Assembly (NCBI GenBank): GCA_020853575.1
Contig: JADYYP010000024.1
Location: 164,687 to 228,686 of the forward strand
DNA length: 64,000 nt
Direction: 5' to 3'
DNA from: Planctomycetota bacterium
GTDB taxonomy: Bacteria > Planctomycetota > UBA1135 > GCA-002686595
Program-made: the position numbers and the translations under genes
Shown: positions 53,787-64,000 of the stretch, piece by piece
How the letters are laid out: each line of letters begins with the position of its first letter
How positions within the stretch are numbered: the stretch's first letter is position 1
The notes under the pieces: generated by a model
The model's database searches: none
Seen by the model: only the letters and a program-made list of their open reading frames with translations
Told to the model about the DNA's origin: nothing

Positions 53787-54290
53787 ATGCCGTCGCCTGC
53801 GAACAGCAGCACTCCGCGCACCTCGCGCACCTCGCGCACCTCGCGCACGCTCCTCGTCGCCGCCGCGTGCGCCGGACTGGCGCTCGGCTTGGGCGCCTTC
53901 ACCTTCCAATACGCGGAGGGACTGAGCTACTTCTCGACCAATCCGCGGGCCTGCGCCAACTGCCACATCATGAACGACGAGTACTCGTCGTGGTCCCACG
54001 GGCCGCACCATGTCGCGGCCGGTTGCGTCGACTGCCACTTGCCCCACGAGGTCGTGCCGAAGTACTTGGCGAAAGCCTCCAACGGCTACCACCACTCGAA
54101 GGGCTTCACGCTCGAGGACTTTCACGAGCCGATCCAGATCAAGGCCGGCAACGCGGCCATCCTCCAGGCCAACTGCCTGCGCTGCCACGGCGATTTCGTG
54201 CACGACATCGTCGAGCGCAACAAGAGCGCCGCAGACGCCGTGCAATGCGTGCACTGTCACCGCGGAGCCGGGCACGGCGCGCGCCCCTGA
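53787..54290 (+). CDS. nrfH: NrfH-like tetrahaem cytochrome c quinol dehydrogenase
   Basis: A 167-residue protein from the ATG at 53787. One membrane helix (about 22-43) is followed by four CxxCH haem motifs: CANCH (56-60), CVDCH (80-84), CLRCH (130-134) and CVHCH (154-158). Haem 1 has the CxxCHxM arrangement (Met62) typical of NrfH, where Met is an axial ligand. It passes electrons from menaquinol to NrfA. The N terminus before the helix holds a repeated RTS element from a 9-bp tandem repeat. Its stop is 27 bp before nrfA, so the two form an operon. Confidence 0.92.
   Translation: MPSPANSSTPRTSRTSRTSRTLLVAAACAGLALGLGAFTFQYAEGLSYFSTNPRACANCHIMNDEYSSWSHGPHHVAAGCVDCHLPHEVVPKYLAKASNGYHHSKGFTLEDFHEPIQIKAGNAAILQANCLRCHGDFVHDIVERNKSAADAVQCVHCHRGAGHGARP
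53817..53848 (+). repeat. 9-bp tandem repeat inside nrfH
   Basis: The unit CGCACCTCG occurs at 53817, 53826 and 53835, followed by a partial CGCAC at 53844 (about 3.5 copies). In frame it encodes Arg-Thr-Ser repeats in the cytoplasmic N-terminal tail of NrfH, just before the membrane helix. Repeat-number change would keep the frame, since nine is a multiple of three. Confidence 0.85.
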
Positions 54291-54317
54291 ACTCCCCACC
54301 AGCTTCGAGCGAGCCCG

Positions 54318-55796
54318 ATGTCGAACCCCAGAAATCCACGTGCCGGCCGTGCCGGCGTGATCGTCCTGCTGGTGCTGGCCGCGGTGGTCGGCTTCGCGAC
54401 GGCCGCGTTGTTGACCAACATCTTCGAGCACAAGCAAGAAGCTAAGAGCACCTACGTGCGGCTGGTCGACGTCAACGAGGACACGACCGATCCCGAGCCC
54501 TGGGGGATGAACTGGCCGCGCCAATTCGACGCCTACAAGCGCACCTCGCAGTCGACGCGCACCGTTTTCGGCGGCTCCGAGGCGCTGCCCGAGGAGAAGC
54601 TCGAGCGCGACCCGTGGCTGAAGCGCCTGTTCGCGGGCTACGCCTTCGCCATCGACTACCGCGATCGCCGCGGCCATGCCTACATGCTCGCCGATCAGGA
54701 GCAGACCAAGCGTGTCACCGAGCGTCCGCAGACCGGAGCGTGCTTGCACTGCCACGCCTCGGTGATGCCGACCTATCGCCGCATGGGCGACGGAGACGTC
54801 CGCAAGGGCTTCGAGGCGCTGGGGAATCTCGACTACCCGAGCGCTCACGCGCAGCTCGTCGCCACCGGCTCGAGCAATCCAACGGGCGGTGGCACGAACG
54901 CGGAGAAGCACCACGCCGAAGGCGCTCATCCGGTGTCGTGCGTCGACTGCCACGACCCCAAGACCATGGAGCTGCGCGTGACGCGCCCGGGATTCGTCAG
55001 CGGCATCGCGGCGCTCGCGGAGAGCGCCGAGCCCGTCCCGCACCTGCCGAGCGTCGAGCTCTGGCGCTCCGGCCCGCGCTCGGAACCGTACGACGCCAAT
55101 CGCGACGCCTCGCGCCAGGAGATGCGCTCGTTCGTCTGCGCGCAGTGCCACGTCGAGTACTACTGCGGTCCGAAGACCACGCTGTTCTTCCCCTGGAGCA
55201 AAGGCTTGAGGGTCGAGCAGCTGGAACAGCACTACGACCAGCTCACGTTCGCCGACGGGCAGCGCTTCTTCGATTGGAAGCACGCCGAGACCGGGGCCGA
55301 AGTGCTCAAGGCGCAGCATCCGGAGTTCGAGCTGTGGAGCCAGGGCATCCACGCGCGCTCGGGAGTTTCGTGCGCCGACTGCCACATGCCGTACATGCGC
55401 GAGGGAGCGCTCAAGGTCAGCGACCACTGGGTGCGCAGCCCGCTGCTGAACGTGTCGCGCGCATGCCAGGTGTGCCACCCCTACCCGGAGTCCGAGATCA
55501 CCGGCCGCGTGACCGCGATCCAACAGCGGACGCACGATCTGATGCAACGCGCGGCGCAGGCCGCGACCGACATGCTCGACGCGCTCGCGACCGCCAAGAA
55601 GGGCGGGATCTCCGAGGCGGCGCTCGCGCCTGCACTCGAGCTGCAACGCAAGGCGCAGTGGAGGCTCGATTTCGTGGCCGCGGAGAATTCGATGGGCTTC
55701 CATGCACCTCAGGAGTCCGCCCGGATCCTGGGCGAGAGCATCGACTACTCGCGGCAAGCTCAGCTGGTGGTGCTGGCGCTCTCGAAAGACGAGTGA
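54318..55796 (+). CDS. nrfA: NrfA-type cytochrome c nitrite reductase, CxxCH catalytic haem
   Basis: A 492-residue protein from the ATG at 54318. An N-terminal hydrophobic segment (about 12-34) acts as signal anchor or uncleaved signal. Five haem motifs are present: CLHCH (142-146), CVDCH (208-212), CAQCH (274-278), CADCH (352-356) and CQVCH (383-387). The first is the catalytic haem, which in classical NrfA is CxxCK; here the proximal ligand would be His. Catalytic and calcium residues are conserved: Arg118 in RRGHAYM, Tyr281 in CAQCHVEYY, and KAQHPE with Lys331, Gln333 and His334. It reduces nitrite to ammonium with six electrons delivered by NrfH. Confidence 0.94.
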   Translation: MSNPRNPRAGRAGVIVLLVLAAVVGFATAALLTNIFEHKQEAKSTYVRLVDVNEDTTDPEPWGMNWPRQFDAYKRTSQSTRTVFGGSEALPEEKLERDPWLKRLFAGYAFAIDYRDRRGHAYMLADQEQTKRVTERPQTGACLHCHASVMPTYRRMGDGDVRKGFEALGNLDYPSAHAQLVATGSSNPTGGGTNAEKHHAEGAHPVSCVDCHDPKTMELRVTRPGFVSGIAALAESAEPVPHLPSVELWRSGPRSEPYDANRDASRQEMRSFVCAQCHVEYYCGPKTTLFFPWSKGLRVEQLEQHYDQLTFADGQRFFDWKHAETGAEVLKAQHPEFELWSQGIHARSGVSCADCHMPYMREGALKVSDHWVRSPLLNVSRACQVCHPYPESEITGRVTAIQQRTHDLMQRAAQAATDMLDALATAKKGGISEAALAPALELQRKAQWRLDFVAAENSMGFHAPQESARILGESIDYSRQAQLVVLALSKDE

Positions 55797-55901
55797 ACGG
55801 CGAGCTCGGAGAGCCGCGCCGGTGCAGGGCGGGCAACGCGAGCGCGTTCTCGGCAGACCTTAGGGCATGAGCCCCCTAGACTCCCTCGTCGGAGACCCTC
55901 G

Positions 55902-56192
55902 ATGCGCACCCTCGCCCTCGCCTGCGTGACTGGTTCGATCGTCTTCGGTGCCGTCGCCTCGTGCAGCGGCCCGGCGGCGCGAGAGCAGGCTCCCGAGCCC
56001 GCGCTCGAGGTCGTCGTCTTGCGCTTCGCGTCGGCGCAGGAGCTCGCGCAGACCCTGGGACACGCGCTGCAATCGACCGATTTGCGCATCACGGCCGACA
56101 GTCGCACGAATCGCATCGTGTTGATCGGTGCTCCGGCGGACGTCGAGCGCGCCGAGTCGCTGATCGGGCAGCTCGACGTCGAAGTGCACTGA
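55902..56192 (+). CDS. Small lipoprotein with secretin-N (NolW-like) domain
   Basis: A 96-residue protein from the ATG at 55902. A lipobox-type signal (FGAVASC, Cys21) is followed by a compact alpha-beta domain (about 35-94): EVVVLRFASAQELAQTLGHAL, ITADSRTNRIVLIGAPADVERAESLIGQLDVEV. This matches the N1/NolW ring-forming module of type II/III and type IV pilus secretins. A full secretin barrel is missing and no secretion genes adjoin, so it may be an orphan ring or lid protein. It follows nrfA by about 105 bp on the same strand. Confidence 0.78.
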   Translation: MRTLALACVTGSIVFGAVASCSGPAAREQAPEPALEVVVLRFASAQELAQTLGHALQSTDLRITADSRTNRIVLIGAPADVERAESLIGQLDVEVH

Positions 56193-56265
56193 GCGGCGGC
56201 TCCGGCGCGAAGCCTCGAATTCCCACGTGCAACGAGGGGCCGGAGCTTGGTAGGAACTGCGCAAG

Positions 56266-56655
56266 ATGAGCACGCCCGCTGAACACGAGTTGCTGAAGTG
56301 CACCCGCGAACTGCTCGAGTGCATCGCCGCGCACGATTGGGCTTCGTACGAGCGCCTGTGCGATCCCTCGCTGACCGCCTTCGAGCCCGAAGCGCGCGGC
56401 CAGCTCGTCGAGGGCCTGGCGTTCCACAAGTTCTACTTCGACTTGCCCGCGTCGAGCGGCCCACGACACACGACGCTGTGCGCTCCACGGGTTCGCGTCG
56501 TCGGAGACGTCGGCATCGTCACCTACGTGCGCCTGACCCAGCGACTCGACGGCAATGCTCGGCCTGCGACCTCGGCGATCGAGGAGACTCGCATCTGGCA
56601 GCGAACAGAGGGCGGCTGGCGCCACGTGCACTTCCACCGTTCCGCTCCGCAGTGA
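56266..56655 (+). CDS. CaMKII association domain-like (SnoaL-fold) protein
   Basis: A 129-residue soluble protein from the ATG at 56266. The pattern (LLKCTRELLECIAAHDWASYERLCDPSLTAFEPEA then FHKFYF; then VRVVGDVGIVTYVRLTQRL; finally EETRIWQRTEGGWRHVHFHRS) matches the calcium/calmodulin-dependent kinase II association domain (CaMKII_AD), a cone-shaped alpha+beta fold that oligomerises in the animal kinase. Bacteria carry the domain alone; its role there is unknown, possibly as a small-molecule binding or decameric scaffold. The spacing and length are close to the animal domain. It is monocistronic or co-transcribed with the secretin-N-like gene. Confidence 0.82.
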   Translation: MSTPAEHELLKCTRELLECIAAHDWASYERLCDPSLTAFEPEARGQLVEGLAFHKFYFDLPASSGPRHTTLCAPRVRVVGDVGIVTYVRLTQRLDGNARPATSAIEETRIWQRTEGGWRHVHFHRSAPQ

Positions 56656-57084
56656 CGCAAGCGGCCCGCGGCGCGACGGTCGCAATCGCCGATCGTCCTG
56701 GACGAGCGATTCACGGCGGCGCGACGAAATCGAGAGCACGGCTCGGGGCGAAGCTCGTCGCGGACGACGGAGCACGACGCCCCACCTGGGCGTGAGGCCC
56801 GAGTTCGGACGCACAGCCGTGGCATGAACGCGAGCCTGTCGGTCGCGAGCGAGCCATCGCAGAGCTCCGCACCAGCCGCGTCACGGCGGCGCGCGAGAGC
56901 CGCCGGCGACCGTTGCATCGACACTGCGCACGATCGCTTCCGCTGCTGTCGAGAGCGGCGCCTCTCAACGCTCGAGCGCGGGCCCATGCGAGCGAGCTCG
57001 ACTTCGTTCAGCCAGCCCTGGTTTCGTACCATCCGGCGGGACACGCGGCTCCAGCGCCAATCCAGGTCCACCTCGGAGGCAACA
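56656..57084. other. Intergenic region, no gene supported
   Basis: A 429-bp stretch. The frame of the following SLATT-like gene stays open back to an ATG at 56824, but the extra ~87 residues are Arg/Ser-rich and without domain structure, so I treat it as noncoding. A GGAGG site at 57075-57079 marks the more likely translation start. Confidence 0.5.
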
Positions 57085-57087
57085 TTG
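57075..57087 (+). promoter_or_regulatory. Ribosome-binding site that fixes a TTG start
   Basis: GGAGG at 57075-57079 followed by TTG at 57085-57087, spacing five bases, in frame with the SLATT-like domain. The alternative ATG at 56824 has no comparable site and would add a low-complexity leader. Confidence 0.6.
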
Positions 57088-57576
57088 AACGTCACAGGCG
57101 AACCGGTGGTTCTCGAAGACCACGTCCAACGGCACAAGTTCGTCCTCGAGCGCTATCGCAGCACGATGCGTTACTACTGGGGCTCGAGCAACCACAACAA
57201 GCGAGCGTTCAAGTGGACGCGCTTGGCGACGATCGTGCTCGGCTCAGCGGTGACGCTGCTGGCGTCGATGTCCTCGACCGAGCTGATCGGAGCGGACTCG
57301 GCCTGGCGCACCGTGATCGCCGTCGGTACACCGGTGTTCGCTGCCGTGCTGACGATCCTGGGAGCGATCGCCCAGACGTTCCAATGGGAAGCAGCCTGGC
57401 GCGAGTCCGTGATGACCGCGGAAAGGCTGCAGAAGGAAGCGGACCGCATCCTCGTGACCAAGCCCAGCGACTTGGACGCGCGCGCCGAGCTCGATCGCCT
57501 CAACGACTTCGTGCTGCACGAGAGCGAAGGCTTCTTCGACCGCGTGCTGGGACGCAGCAAGCCCCCGGTCGAGTGA
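57085..57576 (+). CDS. SLATT/DUF4231-like two-helix membrane protein
   Basis: A 163-residue protein from the TTG at 57085. A charged N-terminal region (VLEDHVQRHKFVLERYRSTMRYYWGSSNHNKR region) leads into two membrane helices, about 50-70 (LATIVLGSAVTLLASM) and 85-105 (VIAVGTPVFAAVLTILGAIAQTF), and a helical tail (AERLQKEADRILV, RLNDFVLHESEGFFDRVLG). This layout is that of DUF4231/SLATT proteins, which are predicted to form membrane pores and often appear in defence islands. No other defence gene is nearby. Start and function remain uncertain. Confidence 0.65.
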   Translation: MNVTGEPVVLEDHVQRHKFVLERYRSTMRYYWGSSNHNKRAFKWTRLATIVLGSAVTLLASMSSTELIGADSAWRTVIAVGTPVFAAVLTILGAIAQTFQWEAAWRESVMTAERLQKEADRILVTKPSDLDARAELDRLNDFVLHESEGFFDRVLGRSKPPVE

Positions 57577-58020
57577 GCAACATCTCGACGGGCTCGATCG
57601 CGAGCCGACAGTAGCTCTCGCGACTGTCCGTGAACGTCTGGAGCGACTCCGAGCTCGTCATGCTGAAGTCCACCGATCGCCGGGCGCACGAGCCGCGGTG
57701 CGCTCATCGCCGGTGCGAAGTCGAGTTCCGAGAGTCTCGATCGAGAGCGCTCCGCCGCGAGTCGCACCACGATTCGATCGAACGCAGGCTCCGCGGTCCC
57801 TCGGCCCGGTGCTGTATTCGGGCGCATCGCGTCTCATCCATGTGCCTTCGGAGCGCCGTTCTCTGCCCGCGACTTCGTGCACGCGCAGGCCTGGTGCCGC
57901 GATGCGCTCGGCTTCACTCTGCTGCCGTGAGCCCCGCGCGTCAGCGCGCCTGGGCGCAGGCAACGCACGCGCCTCCCTCGCAGCCGAGACCGCGAGGGAG
58001 GCGCGCGCGAGTCGAGTGGT
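57577..58020. other. Intergenic region between convergent genes
   Basis: A 444-bp stretch downstream of both the SLATT-like gene and katG. It contains a perfect 14-bp stem, CGCGCCTCCCTCGC (57968-57981) with GCGAGGGAGGCGCG (57992-58005), 16 bases past the katG stop and without a U-tract. I found no protein-like frame or RNA gene. Confidence 0.5.
57968..58005 (-). terminator. Stem-loop downstream of katG
   Basis: A 14-bp perfect inverted repeat with a 10-base loop immediately after the katG stop on the minus strand. There is no U-run after it, so it is either a Rho-independent terminator of the GC-rich kind or an mRNA-stabilising hairpin. Confidence 0.5.
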
Positions 58021-60535
<2,515 letters not shown>

Positions 60536-60597
60536 CCTCCCGCTCGCGGCGCTACGCTCCCCGGGCTTTGCCCCGAGTCCCTCACGAGCGCTGCCCC

Positions 60598-61416
60598 ATG
60601 CGGAATTTCCTGAGCTTCGTCGCGACTATGTGCCTGGCCCTGTGCGCCTGCCTGCCCGCCCGAGCCGAGATCCGCGCGCAGGCCTTCGAGTACCGCCACG
60701 GCGAGGTCGTGCTCGAGGGCTACCTGGCGTTCGACGACGCGCTCGCGAGCCCGGAGAGCCCGCGCCCGGGCGTGCTCGTGTGTCCCGAGTGGTGGGGCGT
60801 CACCGACTACGTGCGCATGCGCGCCCGCAAGTTGGCCGAGCTGGGCTACGTGGCGTTCGTGCTCGACCCCTATGGCCGCGGCCGCGTGACCACCGATCCC
60901 AAGCAGGCCGGCGAATGGGCCGGGGCGCTGTATTCCGACGCGAACGCGATGCGTGAACGAGCGAAGGTCGGGCTCGAGCAGCTGCTCGCGCAACCGCGCG
61001 TCGACAAGCAACGCATCGCGGTCATCGGCTACTGCTTCGGAGGGACGCTGGCGTTGGAGCTCGCGCGCACGGGAGCCGAGCTCGACGCCGTGGTCGCGTT
61101 CCATGCCGGCAAGTTGCGCTCGCTGGGGACCGCGGCCGACGACAAGCGCATCAAGGGCCTGATCACGGTGTGCCACGGACTCGCGGACAAGTTCGTCAGC
61201 GACGAGGAGCTCGCGGGCTTCCACGCGGACATGGCCGCCGCGGGCCTCACCTACCAGTTCCTCGCCTACTCGGGAGCGGTGCACGCCTTCACCAACCCCG
61301 ATGCGGGCAAGGTCGGGCTAGCGGGCGTCGCCTACGAGCCGACGGCGGACGCGCGCAGTTGGGAGCACATGAAGCTGGCGCTTTCGGAGGCCTTCGCGCG
61401 CGCCGGGAAGCGCTGA
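60598..61416 (+). CDS. Secreted dienelactone hydrolase family protein
   Basis: A 272-residue protein from the ATG at 60598 with a signal peptide (about 1-23, ends LPARAE). The hydrolase core has VCPEWWGVTDYVRMRARKLAELGYVAFVLDPYGRG, IGYCFGGT with nucleophile Cys146, VCHGLADKFVS with the acid residue, and SGAVHAFTNP with His229, the complete DLH triad. Export distinguishes it from the cytoplasmic paralogue at 39277. It is divergent from katG, so both may respond to the same signal. The periplasmic substrate is unknown. Confidence 0.9.
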   Translation: MRNFLSFVATMCLALCACLPARAEIRAQAFEYRHGEVVLEGYLAFDDALASPESPRPGVLVCPEWWGVTDYVRMRARKLAELGYVAFVLDPYGRGRVTTDPKQAGEWAGALYSDANAMRERAKVGLEQLLAQPRVDKQRIAVIGYCFGGTLALELARTGAELDAVVAFHAGKLRSLGTAADDKRIKGLITVCHGLADKFVSDEELAGFHADMAAAGLTYQFLAYSGAVHAFTNPDAGKVGLAGVAYEPTADARSWEHMKLALSEAFARAGKR

Positions 61417-61470
61417 CGGCCTGGCGAGCACCGGCGGCGCACGGCGAGTCTGGCGCTACGCTCGGAGCGC

Positions 61471-61809
61471 ATGAGCCTGGCCGGTCCGTTGCTCGGCATG
61501 CTGCTGGCGATCGCGACCGGCGCGCCGCTGCCGTGCGCGGCATGGGTGCTCGCGCGGCGCGCGCGCGGTCGCCGCTGGGTTCGCACCGCAGTGCTGTGCA
61601 CGGCCGCGGCCGCGAGTTGGATCTCGTGGAGCGCTGGCACGCTCGCGTTGCGGCCTTCGCAGCCGCCGACGCAACATTCGATGTTCGAGGGTTTGGACCA
61701 GCTCGCGATCTGGGTCATGTACGGTTTCGGCCACGCGTTGTGGCTGTGCGTGCTGCTCGTGCTGGACGCACGCCGAGCGCTCCCCGAGCAGCCGCGAATG
61801 CGAAAGTGA
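61471..61809 (+). CDS. Small predicted membrane protein
   Basis: Not recognised. A 112-residue protein from the ATG at 61471 with three hydrophobic segments (about 4-26 AGPLLGMLLAIATGAPLPCAAW; 36-58 WVRTAVLCTAAAASWISWSA; 76-96 LDQLAIWVMYGFGHALWLCVLL) and short basic loops. It has no motif. Composition and codon use fit the genome. It lies just upstream of the region interrupted by the insertion sequence. Confidence 0.55.
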   Translation: MSLAGPLLGMLLAIATGAPLPCAAWVLARRARGRRWVRTAVLCTAAAASWISWSAGTLALRPSQPPTQHSMFEGLDQLAIWVMYGFGHALWLCVLLVLDARRALPEQPRMRK

Positions 61810-61999
61810 GCGAAAACACCGCGCGAGCACGTGCCGCACGCACGTGCGTTGCGCGTGGATCCGGAACTGGTGCAGCTCGAGCTCGCGAGCGAACGCGAAG
61901 TCTCCACAGTCGACGCGCGCGTCTCGCTGACACCGGTCCGCGGCCTGCCAAGCGGAACGGTCTGGATCGAGGCCGGACGCTGGACGGAGCTAGCCTGAC
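61810..61999 (+). pseudogene. Open frame truncated by insertion-sequence end
   Basis: Downstream of the small membrane-protein stop the same reading frame stays open for about 60 codons to a TGA provided by the left terminal inverted repeat at 61997-61999. The translation includes LRVDPELVQLELASEREV and TPVRGLPSGTVWIEAGRW, which is protein-like and reminiscent of C-terminal beta segments of molybdopterin or other enzymes, but I cannot name the family. It may be the 5' part or interior of a gene broken by the insertion. A GTG at 61831 could be the start. Confidence 0.4.
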
Positions 62000-62009
62000 T
62001 TGAAAGGTT
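61990..62009 (+). repeat. Left terminal inverted repeat of the insertion sequence
   Basis: CTAGCCTGACTTGAAAGGTT. It is the exact reverse complement of the last 20 bases of the window. Its TGA also ends the open frame of the flanking sequence. Confidence 0.95.
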
Positions 62010-62160
62010 TGGATTCTCGTTAAGGGACTTACGGCGGCCGATGGCGCGTGGGCCCTCATTCTCGGACCCGTCGTCGCCGGTCGGCGCGCGAAGGTCGATG
62101 TAGTGGGAATGGCTGCCGGTTGATCTGGGCGGCGCGCTGCGCGAGACCTTGGCCCGCGCC

Positions 62161-63921
62161 ATGTATCTCCGCCACGCGACCAAGCGCACGAAAGACGGAC
62201 CCGCGACCTACTGGACGTTGGTCCGGTCGGTGCGTCGTGGCTCGAAGGTCGTGCAGGAGACCGTGGCCCAGCTCGGCCGGCTCGATGCGGAGAAGCTGAG
62301 GGAGGCGGCCTCGATTTCGCGCCACTTTCTCGGTGCCCGCACTGACCAGCGCGAGCTTTTCGAGGACGTCACCGAGCTCTCGCCCAAGACCGTCGAGGTT
62401 TCGAAGGTGCGCGTGGAGCGCGCGCGGGCTTTTGGTGACGTTTGGCTTGGGTGGACGCTGTGGCGCACGCTCGAGCTCGACCGCTTCTGCGAGCATCACA
62501 TGGATGCCGGACGTGAGTCCGTGCCTTGGCCTCAGATCGCGTCGATCCTCGCGATCGCCCGCTTGTGCGAGCCCTCGAGCGAGCTGCACATCGCCGAGGA
62601 CTGGTACCGCAAGACCGCGCTCGAGGACATCCTCGGCGTGGCCGCAGAGCGCGTGCACCACACGCGCCTCTACCAAGGTCTCGACGAGTTGCTCAAGCAC
62701 AAGGAGAAGCTTCAGAAGCACCTGAAGGAGCGCTTTTCCTCGCTGTTTTCGCCCGACTACGAGCTCTTGCTCTACGACGTCACCTCGACGTACTTCGAAG
62801 GCGAGGCAGCTCGCAATCCGATGGCCAAGCGCGGCTACAGCCGCGACGGGCGCTCCGACTGCAAGCAGGTCACGATCGGGCTGGTCGTCAGTCGCGAGGG
62901 ATTCCCCGTCGGCTACGAGGTGTTCGACGGGAACCGGGTCGACGTGACGACCGTCGAGTCCGTGATCGGCGCGATGGAAGTGCGCTACGGCAAGGCCTCC
63001 CGCGTTTGGGTGATGGACCGCGGAATGGTGAGCGAGGACAACCTGCAGTGGCTGCGCGCGGGCAAGCGGCGCTACCTCGTCGGCACGCCGCGCACGGAGA
63101 TGAAGCGCTGGGCGAAGGAACTCGCCGCGCACGATGGCTGGAAGGAGGTCCGCGACGGGCTCGAGGTGAAACAGTGCGGCGGACCCGACGGCAAGGAGAC
63201 TTTCCTGCTGTGCCGGTCCCGCGATCGCCATTCGAAGGAGCACGCGATGCACGAGCGCGCGGCCGAGCACATCCGCTCCGAACTCGGCAGCCTCGGACGA
63301 CGGCTCAAGCGCTCGAGCAGCCGGATCGAACGCGGCTCCGTCGACCGGCAGGTCGGTCGCATCCTCGAGCGCCACAGCCGTGCAGCGCGGCGCTTCGAGG
63401 TCGAAGTCGTCTACGACCTCAAGCGCAAGAGCGAAGTGCGCCTGCAATGGATCGAGCGGAAGGATTGGCGACAGTGGGCAGAGCTCACCGAAGGGACCTA
63501 CATCCTGCGCACCAACGTCTCGGACTGGAGCGACGAGGATCTATGGCGAACCTACGTCCAGCTCTGGCAGGCCGAGGCGGCCTTTCGAATCTCGAAGAGC
63601 GATCTTTCGCTGCGCCCGATCTGGCACCAGCGCAGCGATCGCGTGCAAGCGCACATCCTCGTGTGCTTCCTCGCGCTGTGCCTGTGGAAGACGCTCGAAG
63701 GCTGGCAATCAAGCGCCGGGCTGGGCAACAGCCCCCGGACCCTGCTCGAGGAACTCAAGCGCATCCAGTGCGTCGACGTGGTGCTGCCCATCGTCGCTGG
63801 TCCCGAGCTGCGACTGCGCTGCGTCGTCGAGCCCGACCCGGACCTCGCGAGCCTCCTCGAGCGCCTCGGCCTGAGGCTCCCCAAGCGCCTGCGAACGCCG
63901 CTCAAGATGCCACCGATGTAG
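62161..63921 (+). CDS. IS1634-family DDE transposase
   Basis: A 586-residue transposase from the ATG at 62161; a TTG at 62149 would add four residues. Catalytic residues are Asp206 in [12 protein letters not shown], Asp286 in VWVMDRGM and Glu472 in [15 protein letters not shown], the DDE order of the IS1634 group. A Trp/Arg-rich DNA-binding N-terminal region (about 1-60) and a [16 protein letters not shown] block are also family-typical. The gene is intact, so the element may still be active. Codon use is slightly less extreme than that of the chromosomal genes. Confidence 0.92.
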   Translation: MYLRHATKRTKDGPATYWTLVRSVRRGSKVVQETVAQLGRLDAEKLREAASISRHFLGARTDQRELFEDVTELSPKTVEVSKVRVERARAFGDVWLGWTLWRTLELDRFCEHHMDAGRESVPWPQIASILAIARLCEPSSELHIAEDWYRKTALEDILGVAAERVHHTRLYQGLDELLKHKEKLQKHLKERFSSLFSPDYELLLYDVTSTYFEGEAARNPMAKRGYSRDGRSDCKQVTIGLVVSREGFPVGYEVFDGNRVDVTTVESVIGAMEVRYGKASRVWVMDRGMVSEDNLQWLRAGKRRYLVGTPRTEMKRWAKELAAHDGWKEVRDGLEVKQCGGPDGKETFLLCRSRDRHSKEHAMHERAAEHIRSELGSLGRRLKRSSSRIERGSVDRQVGRILERHSRAARRFEVEVVYDLKRKSEVRLQWIERKDWRQWAELTEGTYILRTNVSDWSDEDLWRTYVQLWQAEAAFRISKSDLSLRPIWHQRSDRVQAHILVCFLALCLWKTLEGWQSSAGLGNSPRTLLEELKRIQCVDVVLPIVAGPELRLRCVVEPDPDLASLLERLGLRLPKRLRTPLKMPPM

Positions 63922-63980
63922 TGGGAACGGACAGCAACAAAACGGCCCTGGCACACGCCCCAGGGCCGATCTTGACCGAC

Positions 63981-64000
63981 AACCTTTCAAGTCAGGCTAG
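63981..64000 (+). repeat. Right terminal inverted repeat of the insertion sequence
   Basis: AACCTTTCAAGTCAGGCTAG, the reverse complement of bases 61990-62009. The window ends here, so any further repeat bases and the target duplication are not visible. Confidence 0.95.

Larger units (their letters stand above)
61990..64000 (+). mobile_element. IS1634-family insertion sequence
   Basis: A ~2.0-kb element bounded by perfect 20-bp terminal inverted repeats (61990-62009 and 63981-64000) and carrying one transposase. The right end coincides with the window end, so the outer boundary, any longer repeat and the target-site duplication cannot be checked. A short unexplained copy of CGATGTAGTGGGAA occurs upstream of the transposase (62096) and just after it (63914). 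Confidence 0.9.

Overview
This is a GC-rich (roughly two-thirds G+C), gene-dense chromosomal segment of a Gram-negative bacterium. The best guess is a planctomycete of the deep-branching, largely marine group that includes the Poly30/Saltatorellus/Pla163 genomes. The main reason is six secreted proteins that end in the same Cys-containing C-terminal domain with EGQKsGiiFYG, SFLCVKaPTQR and CDGsLslDWNaF blocks, a domain I associate with those genomes. Very GC-biased codons, NrfHA, a lone flagellin, GH99-like and P-domain proteins, and sulfotransferases fit this. The assignment is an inference; no rRNA or marker gene lies in the window and no tRNA was seen.

Layout. 1-9800: surface-glycan locus (three GT4 glycosyltransferases, an SGNH hydrolase, a DegT/DnrJ/EryC1 sugar aminotransferase, a sulfotransferase, a FemAB/GNAT-like protein, two methyltransferases, a Kdo/WaaP-like kinase). 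9978-16565: small soluble proteins, an alpha/beta hydrolase, a DsrE/YedF-like protein, an MsbA-type ABC exporter and a beta-barrel protein. 16621-19167: a four-P-domain secreted protein. 19379-24839: proline iminopeptidase, PH-like membrane protein, minimal flagellin, a VOC pseudogene, then a coupled acetyltransferase / uracil-DNA glycosylase / C25-like peptidase unit. 24919-27941: two secreted C-terminal-domain proteins. 28169-30899: RlmA-like rRNA methyltransferase, acetyltransferase and a probable toxin/immunity pair. 30991-35007: GH99-like protein, solitary HlyD adaptor, SlyD-like FKBP, CBS protein. 35112-38908: two more secreted proteins, each with a textbook terminator. 39277-50735: dienelactone hydrolase, Imm17-like protein, M14 carboxypeptidase, DUF1257-like, sulfotransferase, DUF1697, Sel1-repeat, a large secreted protein and YebC. 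50871-52034: sixth C-terminal-domain protein. 52430-55796: PLP enzyme plus NrfH-NrfA (ammonifying nitrite reductase with a CxxCH catalytic heme). 55902-57576: small proteins (secretin-N-like lipoprotein, CaMKII-association-domain protein, SLATT/DUF4231-like protein). 58021-61416: exported KatG divergent from a secreted dienelactone hydrolase. 61990-64000: an IS1634-family insertion sequence with perfect 20-bp terminal inverted repeats.

The strongest candidates for something undescribed are the six-member C-terminal-domain family (all six on the minus strand, each followed by a stem-loop), the compact membrane-anchored toxin/immunity-like pair at 29546-30363, and the CxxCH-type NrfHA unit with a linked PLP enzyme.
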